Below are positions 30,550-39,700 of a DNA stretch of 61,242 bases, one piece after another (position 1 is the first letter of the stretch; each line of letters starts with the position of its first letter). Both the position numbers and the translations under genes were made by a program. Origin of the DNA: DASUPK01 sp035265665 (lineage in GTDB: Bacteria > Actinomycetota > Thermoleophilia > Solirubrobacterales > 70-9); NCBI GenBank assembly GCA_035265665.1, contig DATFOK010000084.1, forward strand, positions 1 through 61,242. The letters are read 5' to 3'. Under the pieces are notes generated by a model. That model searched no databases. It saw only the letters and a list, made by a program, of their open reading frames with translations, and was not told the DNA's origin.

Positions 30550-31313
30550 CCGAGCTCGAGGCGCTCGTCGAGACGCTCGAGAGGGAGGGGGACGAGCGCG
30601 CCCTGCTGTTGCTCCAGCTCGTGGACGCGATCCATCGTCCCGCTCTCGAGCGGATCGCCGCCGGCGACACCTCGGATCCGATCGCCCAGGCGCTACTGCA
30701 GATGTACGACATCGCCCCACCGGACGACGACGTACTGGTTGAGGAGGCGCTCGACGAGGTCCGTCCCTACATCCACTCCCATGGCGGCGAGGTCGAGCTG
30801 CTGGGCGTCACCGACGGCGTCGTCGAACTGCGGATGAGCGGATCCTGTGCCGGCTGCGCCGCCTCGGCGATGACGCTGAAGAGGGGGGTGGAGGAGGCGC
30901 TCCGCAATCACTACCCCGGCTTCAGGGAGGTGGTGGCCGAGGAGGTCGAGAAACAGGCCGGCCCCCAGCTTCTCCAAATCGAGAACCTTCACAAGCCGGT
31001 CTTCCTGGACGCTGAGGCCGCCGCAGAGCTCGGCCCCGGCGAGCTGATGGCGACGGAGCTCGATGGGATTCAGCTCCTGCTCGCGAACTTTGAGGGGGAG
31101 ATCTACGCGCTCCGGGACGGCTGCCCGATCGACGGCAACTCCCTGGGGGGGGCGCGGCTCACGGCGGAGGGTGTGATCGTCTGTCCCTGGCACAACTGTG
31201 CCTATGACGTCCGCACCGGCGCCCGTGTGGACGGCGAGGAGGGTGGTGGCCTCGGAGTGATCCCGGTCGCGATGCGGAACGGAACCGTGCAGGTGGCGGT
31301 GAACGTGGCGTGA
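30528..31313 (+). CDS. NifU-C / Rieske-like iron-sulfur protein
   Basis: A 261-residue protein. Residues 1-65 are helical. Residues about 66-135 form a NifU C-terminal domain with MSGSCAGCAASAMTLKRGVE. Residues about 145-260 form a Rieske-like domain with CPWHNCAYDVRTG. The first Rieske ligand pair, normally Cys-X-His, reads CPID, so one His is missing. Rieske-type partners (HucE/HhyE) occur in mycobacterial high-affinity hydrogenase operons and are thought to relay electrons. GGAGG precedes the ATG, and the gene overlaps the pseudo-protease. Confidence 0.85.
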   Translation: MDFDKAVAELEALVETLEREGDERALLLLQLVDAIHRPALERIAAGDTSDPIAQALLQMYDIAPPDDDVLVEEALDEVRPYIHSHGGEVELLGVTDGVVELRMSGSCAGCAASAMTLKRGVEEALRNHYPGFREVVAEEVEKQAGPQLLQIENLHKPVFLDAEAAAELGPGELMATELDGIQLLLANFEGEIYALRDGCPIDGNSLGGARLTAEGVIVCPWHNCAYDVRTGARVDGEEGGGLGVIPVAMRNGTVQVAVNVA

Positions 31314-31786
31314 CCCCGAGGGTGATCGTCGGCTGCGTCGGGAACGTCCTGCGAGGCGACGACGGATTCGGGCCGGCGGTCGCCGAGCGTCTCACCGGTC
31401 TGCCGGAGGGTTCCGAGGTGGTCGAGACCGGCATCGGCGGCATCGCGTTGCTCCAGGAGTTACTCGCCGGTTGCGACGGCCTGGTCCTGATCGACGCTGT
31501 CGATCGAGGCGAGCGGCCGGGGACCGTCTTCCTGATCGAGCCGGAGGTCCGCGACGGCGAGCACGTTGCCGATGTCCACCTCGCCAATCCCGAGCGGGTC
31601 CTGACCATGGCGAAGGCCATGGGTGCGCTCCCCGAGCGGGTACTGATCGTGGGCTGCCAGCCGGCTGAGGTCGACGAGCTTGAGCGCGGGCTCTCACCCG
31701 CCGTCGAGGGCGCGGTCGAGGTCGCCGCAGCCCGGGTCGAGGAGGCAGTGAGGTCGTGGCTGGCCGAGCCGGTGGACGCCCGATGA
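31310..31786 (+). CDS. Hydrogenase maturation protease (M52, HyaD-like)
   Basis: A 158-residue endopeptidase predicted to remove the C-terminal tail of the large subunit once nickel is inserted. Metal-probing residues are visible: the acidic pair in GCVGNVLRGDDGFGP, Asp in LVLIDAVDRGERPG, and His in VADVHLANPERVL. GTG start overlaps the previous stop (GTGA), and its own stop overlaps the next ATG. Confidence 0.92.
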   Translation: MTPRVIVGCVGNVLRGDDGFGPAVAERLTGLPEGSEVVETGIGGIALLQELLAGCDGLVLIDAVDRGERPGTVFLIEPEVRDGEHVADVHLANPERVLTMAKAMGALPERVLIVGCQPAEVDELERGLSPAVEGAVEVAAARVEEAVRSWLAEPVDAR

Positions 31787-32673
31787 CTGCACCCGGGACG
31801 ATCGACGAGCTGCGCGATGCGCTGGCCGCCGAGCGCTACCTGGTCGACGAGGGCCTGGCGACCGTCGTCTACTTGGCGCTCCGGATCCGCCGGCCGCTCC
31901 TGGTCGAGGGAGAGCCTGGCGTCGGGAAGACCGAGCTGGCCAAGGCGCTGGCCGCCGCCACGGAGGCCCCGCTCGTACGGCTCCAGTGCTACGAGGGAAT
32001 CGACGTTCATCACGCCCTCTACGACTGGGACTATCAGCGGCAGCTGCTTCATTTGCGCGCCGAGGGCTCGGAGCCGCTCTACTCGGAGCGCTTCCTGCTC
32101 CGCAGGCCGTTGCTGGAGGCGCTGTCAAATCCCGGCTGCGTCCTTCTGATCGACGAACTCGACCGGGCGGACGACGAGTTCGAGGCCTTCCTGCTCGAGT
32201 TCCTCTCTGACTTTCAGGTGACGATTCCGGAGATTGGGACGGTCGGAGCTGAGCGTCCGCCGGTGGTGGTGATCACCTCGAACAGGACGCGGGAGCTCCA
32301 CGATGCCCTCAGGCGCCGCTGCCTCTATCACTGGATCGAGCACCCGGACCTTGGTCGGGAGACCGCGATTGTCCGGGCCCGGCTTCCCGAAGTCCCGCGC
32401 GAGCTTGCGGCGCAGGCCTGTGCTCTTGTCGAGCAGCTTCGCTGGCTCGATCTCTACCGCCTGCCGGGGGTGGGCGAGACGCTCGACTGGACCGAATCGC
32501 TCGCGGCACTGGGGGCCGCCGAGGTTGGGCCGGAGGTGACTGAGCGATCGCTGGGCTCCCTGCTCAAGTCTCACGAGGACATCGAGCGCGTCCGGCGGGA
32601 GGGGATCACCGAGCTGATCGAGAGGTCCCGAAGGGAAGGCCCGGACAGTGGCGGGCGCAGGGAGGCGGCATGA
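31783..32673 (+). CDS. MoxR-family AAA+ ATPase (CoxD/CbbQ-like)
   Basis: A 296-residue AAA+ ATPase with Walker A GEPGVGKTELAKA, Walker B VLLIDELDRADDEFEAFLLE, and sensor region PPVVVITSNRTRELHDALRRRC. MoxR-type ATPases pair with VWA proteins to insert metals or remodel cofactor sites, as CoxD/CoxE for Mo-CO dehydrogenase. Here the pair lies in a hydrogenase operon. ATGA overlap with the protease, and its end overlaps the VWA gene. Confidence 0.92.
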   Translation: MTAPGTIDELRDALAAERYLVDEGLATVVYLALRIRRPLLVEGEPGVGKTELAKALAAATEAPLVRLQCYEGIDVHHALYDWDYQRQLLHLRAEGSEPLYSERFLLRRPLLEALSNPGCVLLIDELDRADDEFEAFLLEFLSDFQVTIPEIGTVGAERPPVVVITSNRTRELHDALRRRCLYHWIEHPDLGRETAIVRARLPEVPRELAAQACALVEQLRWLDLYRLPGVGETLDWTESLAALGAAEVGPEVTERSLGSLLKSHEDIERVRREGITELIERSRREGPDSGGRREAA

Positions 32674-33965
32674 CGGGAGCGGGCTCGGCGCAGCTTCGAG
32701 ACGCGACGGCCTGGGTGACCGATGCGGTGGTCGCGCTCGGGCGGGCGCTGCGCGCCGAGGGCCTGGCGACCACCGTCGATCAGGAGCTGGCGCTGTCGAA
32801 GGCCCTTGCGATGGTCAACATCTCCGACCGCGAGCAGTTCCGCTGGGCCGCGCGTGCCTGCTTCCTGCGCGGGCCGCACGAGGGGCCGGCGTTCGAGCGA
32901 GTCTTCGACCGTTTCTGGAAGGGGTCCAAGCTGGACGGGCCGCGAGGCCCGATGGTTGAACACGGTGAAACGGACCCGCGTATGCCGGGACCGCAGCATG
33001 GCGGTGAGTCCCTGCCGCAGTTCCGCCCCGAGAGCAGGTCCGGCCACCTGCTGGACGGCGGCTCATCGCGCGCCGCCCAGGAGATCCCGACGGCCGGCGC
33101 CCAGGAGCCCGGCTCCGGCAAGCGGCGGGGGGTGCTCGCCGCCTACAGCCCGGAACAGACCCAGACCGAAGTCCGACGGCTCTCCTACCAGCGCGACGAG
33201 CTGGAGGCCGTGCGCGCCCTGGGCGATCAGCTACGCCGCGCCCACCCCGAGCGGCTCTCGCGGCGCGCCCGGCCCTCCCGCCGCCGCGGCAGGCTCGACT
33301 TGCGGCGGACGGTGAGGCGATCCCTGCGGACCGATGGAGAGGCGCTCCGCCCCGCCTGGTCATCCCAATCGGTCCGCCCGCGCCGGCTGGTGCTGCTCTG
33401 CGACGTCTCCGGGTCGATGGAGCGCTTCTCAAGGGTGCTGCTCGCCTCCCTGCGCGCCGCCGTCGCCGCGGGGATAGAGGCGGAGGCCTTCGTCTTCGCC
33501 ACCGGCCTCACCCGGCTGACGAGGACGCTGAACGACCGGGACTTGGGCAGGGCGCTCGAGCAGGCCAGAGCCGCCGTCGGCGACTGGTCGGGCGGAACCC
33601 GGATCGGGGCCGCCTTCGGAGACTTCAACCGCACCTGGGGCCGGCGTGGTCTGTCACGCGGGGCGATCGTCATCGTGGTCAGCGACGGGTGGGACCGTGG
33701 GGATCCGGAGCTGCTCGCCCGCGAGGCTCGGCGGCTGCAGCTCCAGGCTCGCCGGCTGATCTGGGTGAATCCGAGGCCTGCGGACATCGACCTGCAGCCA
33801 CTGGCGGTCGGGATGCGGGCGGCGCTCCCCTACGTCGACGACTTCATCCCAGGGCATGACCCGCGGGCGATCCACGGGCTCGCCGCACTGGCCCACGGCT
33901 TCGGCGCTGCACGTCCGGCGCGGAAGCAGCGACAGCTATCCTCGGTAGCTGCTGCGCGCATCTAG
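32670..33965 (+). CDS. VWA-domain protein, CoxE-like
   Basis: A 431-residue protein. The N-terminal 100 residues are helical, a charged linker follows, and a C-terminal VWA domain carries the MIDAS motif in LVLLCDVSGSMERFSR, with GGTRIGAAFGDF and IVVSDGWDRGDPELL. It resembles CoxE, the partner of CoxD. No CO dehydrogenase genes are nearby, so the pair most likely serves hydrogenase assembly. Confidence 0.9.
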   Translation: MTGAGSAQLRDATAWVTDAVVALGRALRAEGLATTVDQELALSKALAMVNISDREQFRWAARACFLRGPHEGPAFERVFDRFWKGSKLDGPRGPMVEHGETDPRMPGPQHGGESLPQFRPESRSGHLLDGGSSRAAQEIPTAGAQEPGSGKRRGVLAAYSPEQTQTEVRRLSYQRDELEAVRALGDQLRRAHPERLSRRARPSRRRGRLDLRRTVRRSLRTDGEALRPAWSSQSVRPRRLVLLCDVSGSMERFSRVLLASLRAAVAAGIEAEAFVFATGLTRLTRTLNDRDLGRALEQARAAVGDWSGGTRIGAAFGDFNRTWGRRGLSRGAIVIVVSDGWDRGDPELLAREARRLQLQARRLIWVNPRPADIDLQPLAVGMRAALPYVDDFIPGHDPRAIHGLAALAHGFGAARPARKQRQLSSVAAARI

Positions 33966-33978
33966 CGGAGGGAATATC

Positions 33979-34788
33979 TTGAAGCTCGCAATCGCTGGCA
34001 AGGGTGGCTCGGGGAAGACCTCGATCTCGGGGACGCTCGCTCGCCAGATCGCGCGCGACGGCCGGAGCGTGTTGGCCATCGACGGTGACACGAATCCCAA
34101 TCTCGCTCTCACGCTGGGCATCTCCGCGGATCGGATCAACGACCTGCCGGTCCTCCCCAGCGGACTTCTCGAGCGCGGCGACGATGGCTTCGAACTGAAG
34201 AAGTCGCTGGCGGAGCTGCGCGCCACGCATTCGGTGGAGGGGCCGGACGGCGTCACCCTTCTCGTCATGGCCCATCCCGGCGAGGAGGACGCCGGCACCG
34301 GTTGTTACTGCGGCATGCACGCCACCGTCCGGGAGCTGATCGAGTCGGCGACCGACACAGACGCCGACGTCACCGTGCTGGACACCGAGGCCTCTCCGGA
34401 GCACTTGACGCGGGGAACAGCCAAGTACGCGGACGTGATGCTGACCGTCGTCGAGCCGTACTTCAAGTCGCTGGAGACTGGCCGGAGGATGGCGGAGCTC
34501 GCGCACGGCCTTGGCCTGCAGCGGGTGCTGCTCGTCGCCAACAAGGTGCGCGACGACAGGGAGCTCGCGGCTGTGCAGGAGTTCGCCGCCAAGCACGGCC
34601 TCGAGGTCGCCGCCACGGTTCCGTACGACGAGAGGCTGATGGAGGCCGAGCGCGCCGAGGCGGCGCCGCTCGACTTCGATCCCGACGCGCCCGCCGTGCA
34701 GGCGATCGCCTCGATCGCCAGAACGTTGTCCGAGAGTGGCGAGGCCGGTAATGCCAGGCCGGTGGCCAGTGGAGCCGCCGATGAGTGA
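33979..34788 (+). CDS. CooC-like nickel-insertion ATPase
   Basis: A 269-residue MinD/CooC-type P-loop ATPase. The deviant Walker A is GKGGSGKTSISG at residues 7-18, followed by AIDGDTNPNLALTLG, and a Cys-X-Cys pair at 109 and 111 (GTGCYCGMHATVREL). In CooC this pair binds metal in the dimer and drives nickel loading of CO dehydrogenase. TTG start, with GGAGGG 7 bases upstream. The window has no HypB, so this ATPase may perform nickel delivery for the hydrogenase. Confidence 0.88.
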   Translation: MKLAIAGKGGSGKTSISGTLARQIARDGRSVLAIDGDTNPNLALTLGISADRINDLPVLPSGLLERGDDGFELKKSLAELRATHSVEGPDGVTLLVMAHPGEEDAGTGCYCGMHATVRELIESATDTDADVTVLDTEASPEHLTRGTAKYADVMLTVVEPYFKSLETGRRMAELAHGLGLQRVLLVANKVRDDRELAAVQEFAAKHGLEVAATVPYDERLMEAERAEAAPLDFDPDAPAVQAIASIARTLSESGEAGNARPVASGAADE

Positions 34789-35137
34789 GCTGGAGGCCCT
34801 GCAGGTCCGCGAGGAGGTCCTGCAGGCCATGTACTGGATGAGCGCCGAGGGGCTGGCCGAGCGCCCGGCGGCCGCTGAGCTGGCCGGGTTCCTGGCGGTG
34901 CCCGCTCAGATCCTGGGACCGTTTCTCGTGCGTTTCGCCGAGGAGGGTTACCTGGAGCAGGAGGGAGGGCGGTTCCGTCTCACTCCGAAAGGGGTCGAAC
35001 TGGGTAAGCGTTCGTTCGCGGACGAGTTCGCCGAACTGACCCGCCCGACGCACGGCGAGTGCGACGAAGATTGCTGGTGTCACTCCTCACCCGAAGAGGC
35101 TGCGCGCTGCCTGGAGGACCGAGCGCGTGCCCACTGA
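34781..35137 (+). CDS. Cys-rich winged-helix protein, putative metal or Fe-S regulator
   Basis: A 118-residue protein. Residues 8-75 look like a winged helix (AAELAGFLAVPAQILGPFLV, wing EGGRFRLTPKGVELGKRSF). The C-terminus has a compact ligand set: His91, Cys94, Cys98, Cys100, His101 and Cys110 (HGECDEDCWCHSSPEEAARC). It may sense nickel, iron or an Fe-S cluster and control the operon. GGAG is 6 bases before the ATG, which overlaps the CooC-like gene. Confidence 0.75.
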   Translation: MSELEALQVREEVLQAMYWMSAEGLAERPAAAELAGFLAVPAQILGPFLVRFAEEGYLEQEGGRFRLTPKGVELGKRSFADEFAELTRPTHGECDEDCWCHSSPEEAARCLEDRARAH

Positions 35138-35519
35138 TCCCGCTGCCGCGCTGCCGAAGAACTTCCTCCGTCCCTGTCTGCTGCTCCTGCTGCGGGAGGA
35201 TCCGGCCCATGGCTACGACCTGCTGGAGCGGGTGCAGTCGCTCGGCTTCGAGGGCTCAGATCCCGGCGGGCTCTACCGAGCGCTGCGCGCGCTCGAGCAA
35301 GAGAAGCTAGTGCGTTCGGTTTGGGAACCGTCGCAGAACGGACCGGACCGCCGCATTTACGAGATCACCCGCGCGGGCATGGAGGAGCTCCACCGCAGCG
35401 CCGAGGCGATCGCCGCCGGGCAGGACGCGTTGGCGAGCTTCCTGAGTCGCTATCAGGAGTTCGTCGCGCTTCCTCAGCCCTCCCGTTCCACCACCGGCCG
35501 CGAGACAGCCTCCCGCTGA
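35127..35519 (+). CDS. PadR-family transcriptional regulator
   Basis: A 130-residue PadR winged-helix protein: FLRPCLLLLLREDPAHGYDLLERV, GGLYRALRALEQEKLVRSVWEP, then DRRIYEITRAGMEELHR. The C-terminal dimerisation helix is short. GTG start overlaps the preceding regulator gene by 11 bases. Its ligand is unknown. Having two winged-helix proteins in the operon suggests that hydrogenase expression or maturation is locally controlled. Confidence 0.88.
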   Translation: MPTDPAAALPKNFLRPCLLLLLREDPAHGYDLLERVQSLGFEGSDPGGLYRALRALEQEKLVRSVWEPSQNGPDRRIYEITRAGMEELHRSAEAIAAGQDALASFLSRYQEFVALPQPSRSTTGRETASR

Positions 35520-36097
35520 AGATCTCGATCGCAGGCAAGGGCGGGGTGGGGAAGACCACGCTTTCGGCCTTGCTCGCCCGCCGGCTCTCCGCGAGTGGAG
35601 CAGAGACCCTTGCCGTCGACTGCGATCCGAATCCAACGCTCGCCGAGGAGTTCGGACTCGATTCATCCTCCCTGCCCCGATTCACCGGGGACGGGCTGCG
35701 ACCCGCCGCCGGCACATTGGAGCTGGCGAGCGACCCCGAGCTCGTCCATGTGGCACCGCATCTTCAGCTTCTCGGAGGTCCTCCGAGCGAGACACCGCTA
35801 TCCGACGCGATCACCCGCGGGATCACCGGCGTCTTGATCGCCGAGGACTTCGAGTTCACGGTGACCGATCTCGGCGCGGGTCCCGAGCTCACACGCGTAG
35901 CCGTTGGCGGCGTTCTGAACCCGGCCGACCTGTGCCTTGTCCTCACAAATGCGACGCGCGTTGCCGAGCTGACGGCGGAGCGAGTGGAGCAGGCGTGCAG
36001 AGCTCGCAGCGTTCCCTACCGGCGTGTCCTGAACCGGCGCGGCGAGGCGGAGTTGGTCGCGGCCGAACTCGCGGGCTCGCTCAGAGGCACGGCTTGA
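35516..36097 (+). CDS. Second CooC/MinD-like P-loop ATPase
   Basis: A 193-residue ATPase with ISIAGKGGVGKTTLSALLAR and VDCDPNPTLAEEFG, close in style to the CooC-like gene upstream but without its Cys-X-Cys pair and shorter (typical CooC is about 250 residues). No ATG, GTG or TTG is usable. CTG at 35516 overlaps the PadR stop as CTGA, implying coupled initiation. It may be a partner or heterodimer subunit of the first ATPase. Confidence 0.78.
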   Translation: MKISIAGKGGVGKTTLSALLARRLSASGAETLAVDCDPNPTLAEEFGLDSSSLPRFTGDGLRPAAGTLELASDPELVHVAPHLQLLGGPPSETPLSDAITRGITGVLIAEDFEFTVTDLGAGPELTRVAVGGVLNPADLCLVLTNATRVAELTAERVEQACRARSVPYRRVLNRRGEAELVAAELAGSLRGTA

Positions 36098-36275
36098 CCG
36101 CCATGTCCGGCACGACCAGGATCAGCAGTAACTCAGAACGTGATCGCCGATCTGGGACATTCGGTGGTAGAGCGGTGCAACCCCGCAGCTGGACCGCTCC
36201 GTCCAGCTCTCCCTGTGGGGGACCAAAGCGGATTGATCCGACTGATTGCCGGGAGGGAGACCGTCTCTCGGGCGG
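36098..36275 (+). other. Non-coding stretch with strong hairpins
   Basis: No convincing gene is seen between 36098 and 36275, and the surrounding 36098-36738 region holds only one weak ORF. It contains AGCTGGAC-CGCTCC-GTCCAGCT, a perfect 8-base stem at 36187-36208, flanked by CCCC/GGGG that could extend it, and a GAGAC-C-GTCTC palindrome further on. It does not match a tRNA or a riboswitch class I recognise. It may be the operon terminator or a small RNA. Confidence 0.3.
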
Positions 36276-36473
36276 CTAGGAGAACTCGTCGAGCGAGCGC
36301 TTTTGGCAGCGCAGCTCGTGGTCCCGCTGCTTGGCCGGGACTCCCGATTCGCCGGTGACGGCCTCGTTCTGCCTGACGTCGACGATCGCCCGGAAACGCT
36401 CGGTCTCCGAGCCCGGCCCGGATGGTTCGCCGGCTTGCTGCTCCCCCGTCTCTGCCTTGTTCTGGTCCTTCAT
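36276..36473 (-). CDS. Possible small hydrophilic protein (65 aa), doubtful
   Basis: A 65-residue acidic/basic, Gln- and Glu-rich ORF (MKDQNKAETGEQQAGEPSG...) with no recognisable domain. A purine stretch AGAAGGGGA lies about 13 bases upstream, too far for an ideal ribosome-binding site. It is the only ORF of gene-like composition in the 36.1-36.7 kb gap. Confidence 0.3.
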   Translation of the reverse strand: MKDQNKAETGEQQAGEPSGPGSETERFRAIVDVRQNEAVTGESGVPAKQRDHELRCQKRSLDEFS

Positions 36474-36668
36474 GCTTCTGCGTCGATCCCCTTCTGGAGT
36501 CACTTGTAGCACTTTGTGAGCGTTCATTAAGACACTACGAAGAACCGCTCACGACGCTGAAAGTAGCGCTGCACTGGGCGGGATCGGGCCGGGGCGGGTT
36601 TCGCAAATTGCGGGCAAAGCGGCCGGCGCCCGGGCGAGGGCCACGACGGTGCCGGGTAGGCCGCCGCC

Positions 36669-36674
36669 TATAAT
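36669..36674 (+). promoter_or_regulatory. gltB: Putative -10 box for gltB
   Basis: TATAAT, a perfect consensus -10 hexamer in otherwise very GC-rich DNA, lies 64 bases before the gltB ATG. No clear -35 is seen. Confidence 0.5.
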
Positions 36675-36738
36675 TCCGCGCCCGTCGGTCTACCCCCGTC
36701 GCGCGTCCGCTCGAAGAAGGCGCGGAACCGGAGGCTCA

Positions 36739-39700
36739 ATGAAGAACTCGTCCCCAGAGCGGCAGCGCTACTCCCCTGAGCGTGCGTATCGCCCCCTCGT
36801 CTCTCCGTCGAGTGTGGAGGACAAGGATGCCTGCGCGCTCTACGCCTCCGTGCGCCGTGACGCCACCCCGAGTCACGAGCCGATCACGCTCGCGCTCGAG
36901 TCCCTGCAGGGGATGCTCCATCGCGCCGGCAACGTCGACGGCGAGGGTGACGGCTGTGGCCTTCTGGTCGACATTCCGACCAAGATCTGGGCGGAGGAGG
37001 TACGCCAGGGCGGGCACAACCCGGCGCTCGCGCTCGATGACGCCTTCGCGGCCGCCCACGTCTTCGTCGAGCGCTCCCAGGATCTCGAGAAGGTTCGCCA
37101 CGGCGCTCGGGAGCTGCTGGGCGCCGCGGGCTTCCGAATCCTCGCCGAGCGCGTAGGCGCCGTCGACTCGGCCGCCCTCGGCGCGACTGCGCGCGAGGAG
37201 GAGCCCCAGTTCTGGCAGTTCGCCGGACTAGTGCCGGAGGCCTCTGGTGCGGACCGAACCGTCTTCAACCTGAAGATCGCCCTCGAGGAGAAGCTCGGAG
37301 TGCACGTCGCCTCCTTCTCCGGCAAGACGGCCGTCTACAAGGTGATGGGGAACCCGAAGGTGCTCGGCTCCTACTACGCCGACCTCTCGGACGAGCGCAT
37401 GGAGACGATCGGAGCCTTCGGCCACAACCGCTACTCGACCAACACGTGGCCGTCGTTCACCCGAGTTCAGCCCTTCGGAGTCCTCGGGCACAACGGCGAG
37501 ATCAACACGATCGAGCAGCTCCGCCAGGAGGCGCGCATGCTCGACGTGCCGATCGGTGAGGGCAACTCGGACTCCCAGGACCTGGATCGGGTGATCGAGT
37601 CGCTGATCCGCCGCCATGGGCTCTCGCTGGCTGAGGCGATGGAGATGGTGGTGCCTCCGATCGTCGACGAGGTCGCCGACCTCCCGGAGGAGCTCCACTC
37701 CTTCTACATGTACCTGCGGCAGACGATGGGGCCGTTCGCTCAGGGTCCCGTCGCGCTGATCGCCCGGCACAGGGACGAGTGCGTGTTCTCGGCCGACGCG
37801 ATGGGCCTCCGACCTCTCTGGAAGATCGAGACCCCGCAGGACTTCGTCTTCAGCTCCGAGCCGGGCGTCGTCTCCATCGAGCAGATGGTCTCCGAGCCGC
37901 AGCCGATGGCGCCCGGACAGAAGTACATGGTGATGATCGACCGCGACCACAAGCGCTCCAGCCTGCACCCGCACGCCGAGATGCTGATCGAGGTCCGCAA
38001 GCGCTGGCTGCGGCGGACCGCCACTGAGCAGGTCGCGTCCTACGAGCGCGCGCTGCAGACCGGTGGCCCGCTCGAGGGGCCCGAGATCCCGGGCTACACC
38101 GACGCCGGGCCGGAGGAGCCGGTCAAGGTTGCGGACCGCATCCTCGCGGGATTCGGCTGGCAGCGCGACGACGTCAAGCTCGTCCAGCAGATGGCGCACA
38201 ACGGGGCCGAGCCGATCGGCTCACTGGGCTACGACGGCCCCCTCGCCGCCCTCTCCCCTGAGCGCCAGAACCTCGCCGACTACTTCAAGGAGACGGTCGC
38301 CGTGGTGACCAACCCGGCGATCGACCGCGAGCGCGAGATCGAGCACTTCTCGACGCGTGCGGTCTTCGGCCGCCGCCCGTCCCTGACGGACCCGACCTCC
38401 GACAGTAAGACGATCGAGACGGACTTCCCCATGATCCTCGGCGGCCACCACGACCTGGCCCCTCTGCCCCACAGCGCCTACCGCCGGATCGCCAGCGAGC
38501 AGGGCACCTTCTTGATGGAGGACCTCTGGGACGCCTTCTCGGAGCGCGCCAAGGCGATCGACATCGCCCTGCTCGAGTCGGAGACGACCCAGGGCGCAAT
38601 CGAGCGCCTCCGTCAGGAGGCCGTCAAGGCCGTCAGCGAGGGCTGCGAGCTGCTCGTGCTCACCGATCGCACGGTCTACGACGCCGAGCGCCGCTACATC
38701 GATCCGCACCTGGCGACCTCTGCGATCGACCAGGCTCTGAAGCAGTTCGAGGTCGCCGACGGCGAGAACCTGCGGCGCCGCTGCTCGATCGTGCTGCGCT
38801 CGGCGGCGATCCGCAACGTCCACGACGTGATGGTTGCCCTCGGCCTCGGGGCGAACGGCGTCTGCCCGTACGTGATGGTCGAGGTGATCTGCGTCGACGA
38901 CTACGAGAACGACGTCGCCAACCTCTGCTCTGCGCTGCGCAAGGGCATCGAGAAGGTGATCTCCACGATCGGGATCCACGAGGTTCGCGGCTACGCCCGA
39001 CAGTTCTCCTCGATCGGGATCAAGCCCGAGCTCGCCGAGATCTTCCAGACCGAGGCCTTCGCGGCGTCGGGCACGGGCGGTAACGGCTTCGCGCAGCTCG
39101 ATGCCGACACCAACCGACGCCAGAAGATCCTCAGCGGAGACGAGGAGTCGAAGCCGGCCAAGACCTTCCGCTTCTACCCGAAGGTCTACAAGGCCGCGAT
39201 CGCGACGGCGAACGGCAGTGCCGAGTTCGCCGAGTACTCCCAGAAGGTCCGCGACCTCGAGGCGGAGAACCCGATCTCGATGCGCCACATCATGGGTTTG
39301 AAGAGGGAATCGGACCGCGCTCCGGTCGATCCCTCGGAGGTCGATGCCTCGGTCGGCCACCACGACTACCCCGTCGTGATCAGCTCGATGAGCTTCGGCT
39401 CCCAGTCGGAGCCCGCCTTCCGCGCCTACGCCGAGGCCGCCAAGGCGATCAACATCCTCTGCATCAACGGGGAGGGGGGCGAGATCCAGGACATGTACGG
39501 CCGCTACCGCAAGTGGCGCGGGCAGCAGGTCGCCTCGGGCCGCTTCGGTGTCTCCGCCGAGATGCTCAACTCCTCCTACGTCGCCGAGATCAAGATCGGG
39601 CAGGGCGCCAAGCCCGGGGAGGGCGGCCACCTCCCGGGCAAGAAGGTCTCCGAGAAGGTCGCCGCCGCCCGTAACGCCTCACCCGGCACCGACCTGATCT

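Noticed and set aside
31783..33965. MoxR/VWA pair as part of a Mo-CO dehydrogenase locus
   Set aside because: No coxL, coxM or coxS homologue is in the window; the genes overlap hydrogenase genes and are more simply part of that operon.
36150..36230. tRNA-like stretch with GGTGGTAGAGCGGT
   Set aside because: It has a D-arm-like string, but no T-arm consensus, anticodon stem or acceptor pairing on either strand.
36140..36358. 72-codon plus-strand ORF before gltB
   Set aside because: It has no good ribosome-binding site, an Arg/Ala/Pro-rich composition typical of spurious GC-rich frames, and crosses strong hairpins.
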